The notes under the pieces were generated by a model. That model ran no database searches and had not been told where the DNA came from. It saw nothing but the letters and a program-made list of their open reading frames with translations. A stretch of 64,000 nucleotides of DNA, taken from assembly GCF_021654775.1 (NCBI RefSeq), contig NZ_AP025343.1, forward strand, positions 2,571,501-2,635,500. The letters run 5' to 3'. Within the stretch, counting starts at the first letter, position 1, and each line of letters opens with the position of its first letter. This document shows, piece after piece, positions 63,181 through 64,000 of the stretch. Both the position numbers and the translations under genes were made by a program. This stretch comes from Paenibacillus azoreducens (GTDB lineage Bacteria > Bacillota > Bacilli > Paenibacillales > Paenibacillaceae).

Positions 63181-64000
63181 GTGCTGCTTCCACAAATTAA
63201 TCAGCCTGAACAAATCAAATCTTTATCGGTTGAAAAACTCACTTCTCTGGCGGCCGAAATCCGTCAATTTCTGATTGAAAAGCTGTCCGTAACCGGAGGG
63301 CATCTCGCATCGAATTTGGGAGTGGTGGAACTCACGCTGGCCCTGCATTACTGTTATGACAGTCCACGCGACAAATTTATTTTTGATGTCGGGCATCAGG
63401 CTTATGTTCACAAAATATTGACCGGCCGGATGGATCAATTCGATACCCTCCGCAAGTACAAAGGTCTGTGCGGTTTTGTGAAAAGAAGTGAAAGCGAGCA
63501 CGACGTTTGGGAGGCCGGACATAGCAGCACATCGCTGTCCGCGGCGATGGGGATGGCGCTGGCCCGGGACTTAAAAGGCGAAAATAATAAAGTCATCGCC
63601 GTTATTGGCGACGGCGCCTTGACCGGGGGGATGGCTTTCGAAGCCTTGAACCATATCGGCCATGAGCAAAAAGATTTGATGGTCGTTTTAAACGACAATG
63701 AAATGTCGATCGCTCCGAATGTCGGCGCGATGCATAATTATCTGAGCAAAATCCGCTCCGACCGCCATTATCTTCGGGCCAAGGAAGAACTTGAGATTAT
63801 GCTGAAGAAAATTCCGGCAATCGGCGGCATGTTGGCCAAAACGGGCTCCCGCCTGAAGGAGAGCCTGAAATATATGATGGTGCCCGGCGTGTTGTTCGAA
63901 GAGCTGGGACTTACGTATCTCGGTCCGGTTGACGGGCATGACCTGCAGAAGCTGATCGAGACATTTAAACAGGCAGATAACGTGCGCGGCCCGGTGTTTG
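63181..64000 (+). CDS. dxs: 1-deoxy-D-xylulose-5-phosphate synthase (3' end outside window)
   Basis: The first 273 residues of the thiamine-diphosphate enzyme that starts the MEP isoprenoid pathway. Visible: [55 protein letters not shown], the ThDP motif GDGALTGG...NDN, and LGPVDGHD. The gene runs off the right edge. GTG 63181, six nt after GGGGAG, gives the usual N-terminus ([14 protein letters not shown]); ATG 63124 would add 19 unusual acidic residues but has an AGAGG upstream and cannot be excluded. Confidence 0.95.
   Translation, partial: MLLPQINQPEQIKSLSVEKLTSLAAEIRQFLIEKLSVTGGHLASNLGVVELTLALHYCYDSPRDKFIFDVGHQAYVHKILTGRMDQFDTLRKYKGLCGFVKRSESEHDVWEAGHSSTSLSAAMGMALARDLKGENNKVIAVIGDGALTGGMAFEALNHIGHEQKDLMVVLNDNEMSIAPNVGAMHNYLSKIRSDRHYLRAKEELEIMLKKIPAIGGMLAKTGSRLKESLKYMMVPGVLFEELGLTYLGPVDGHDLQKLIETFKQADNVRGPVF

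Overview
The window reads as a chromosomal segment of a spore-forming Gram-positive bacterium, most likely Paenibacillus or a close relative. The grounds are a complete spoIIIAA-AH operon embedded in the Bacillales block yqhQ/yqhR-aroQ-pepP-efp-(lysC-comB)-yqhV-spoIIIA-accBC-yqhY-nusB-folD-xseAB-ispA-dxs, strong AGGAGG ribosome binding sites, frequent TTG/GTG starts, T-box control of an aminoacyl-tRNA synthetase, YesM/YesN-type two-component systems and Lpl-type sugar ABC transporters. The genus is inferred; no rRNA or tRNA gene is present.

Layout. 1-3.9 kb: end of a YesM-like sensor kinase, its AraC-type response regulator and a NagZ-type beta-N-acetylhexosaminidase. 4.3-8.5 kb: a secreted protein with a copper-amine-oxidase N-terminal-like domain, then a convergent two-gene ABC exporter (FtsX type). 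8.8-16.4 kb: a metal and translation block with a Zur-like Fur protein, yidD, a methionine T-box leader, metG, a znuACB zinc importer behind a Zur-box-like palindrome, ccdA and mntR. 16.6-19.4 kb: a secreted GHL10-type glycoside hydrolase and a patatin-like phospholipase. 19.4-42 kb: a large glycan-utilisation locus with two cassettes. Each has two permeases, a solute-binding lipoprotein and one very large secreted multidomain enzyme (about 1570 and 1634 aa). One cassette is divergent from a membrane-anchored AraC regulator; the other is followed by a YesM/YesN sensor-regulator pair. The two enzymes share a homologous module of about 190 residues. 42-64 kb: the conserved housekeeping and sporulation block, entering dxs, which is cut by the window end.

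How it works together. In the glycan locus, extracellular enzymes would cut a polysaccharide, the lipoproteins would capture oligosaccharides, the permeases would import them (no ATPase is encoded here, so a shared MsmX-type ATPase is assumed), and the membrane regulators would sense the signal. Zur, ZnuACB and MntR form a local metal-homeostasis cluster. The sporulation operon encodes the mother-cell half of the feeding-tube channel.

Between the genes are non-coding elements that deserve attention: a MITE-like repeat with TGTTCAAAAAG ends in five size-graded copies (one between the T-box and metG, one inside spoIIIA, one abutting yqhQ); a hairpin repeat of about 100 nt in two distant copies whose stem shows a compensatory base change; and a cloverleaf-like element of about 115 nt closed by an 11-bp stem. 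All structures were found by eye; no folding or database search was run.
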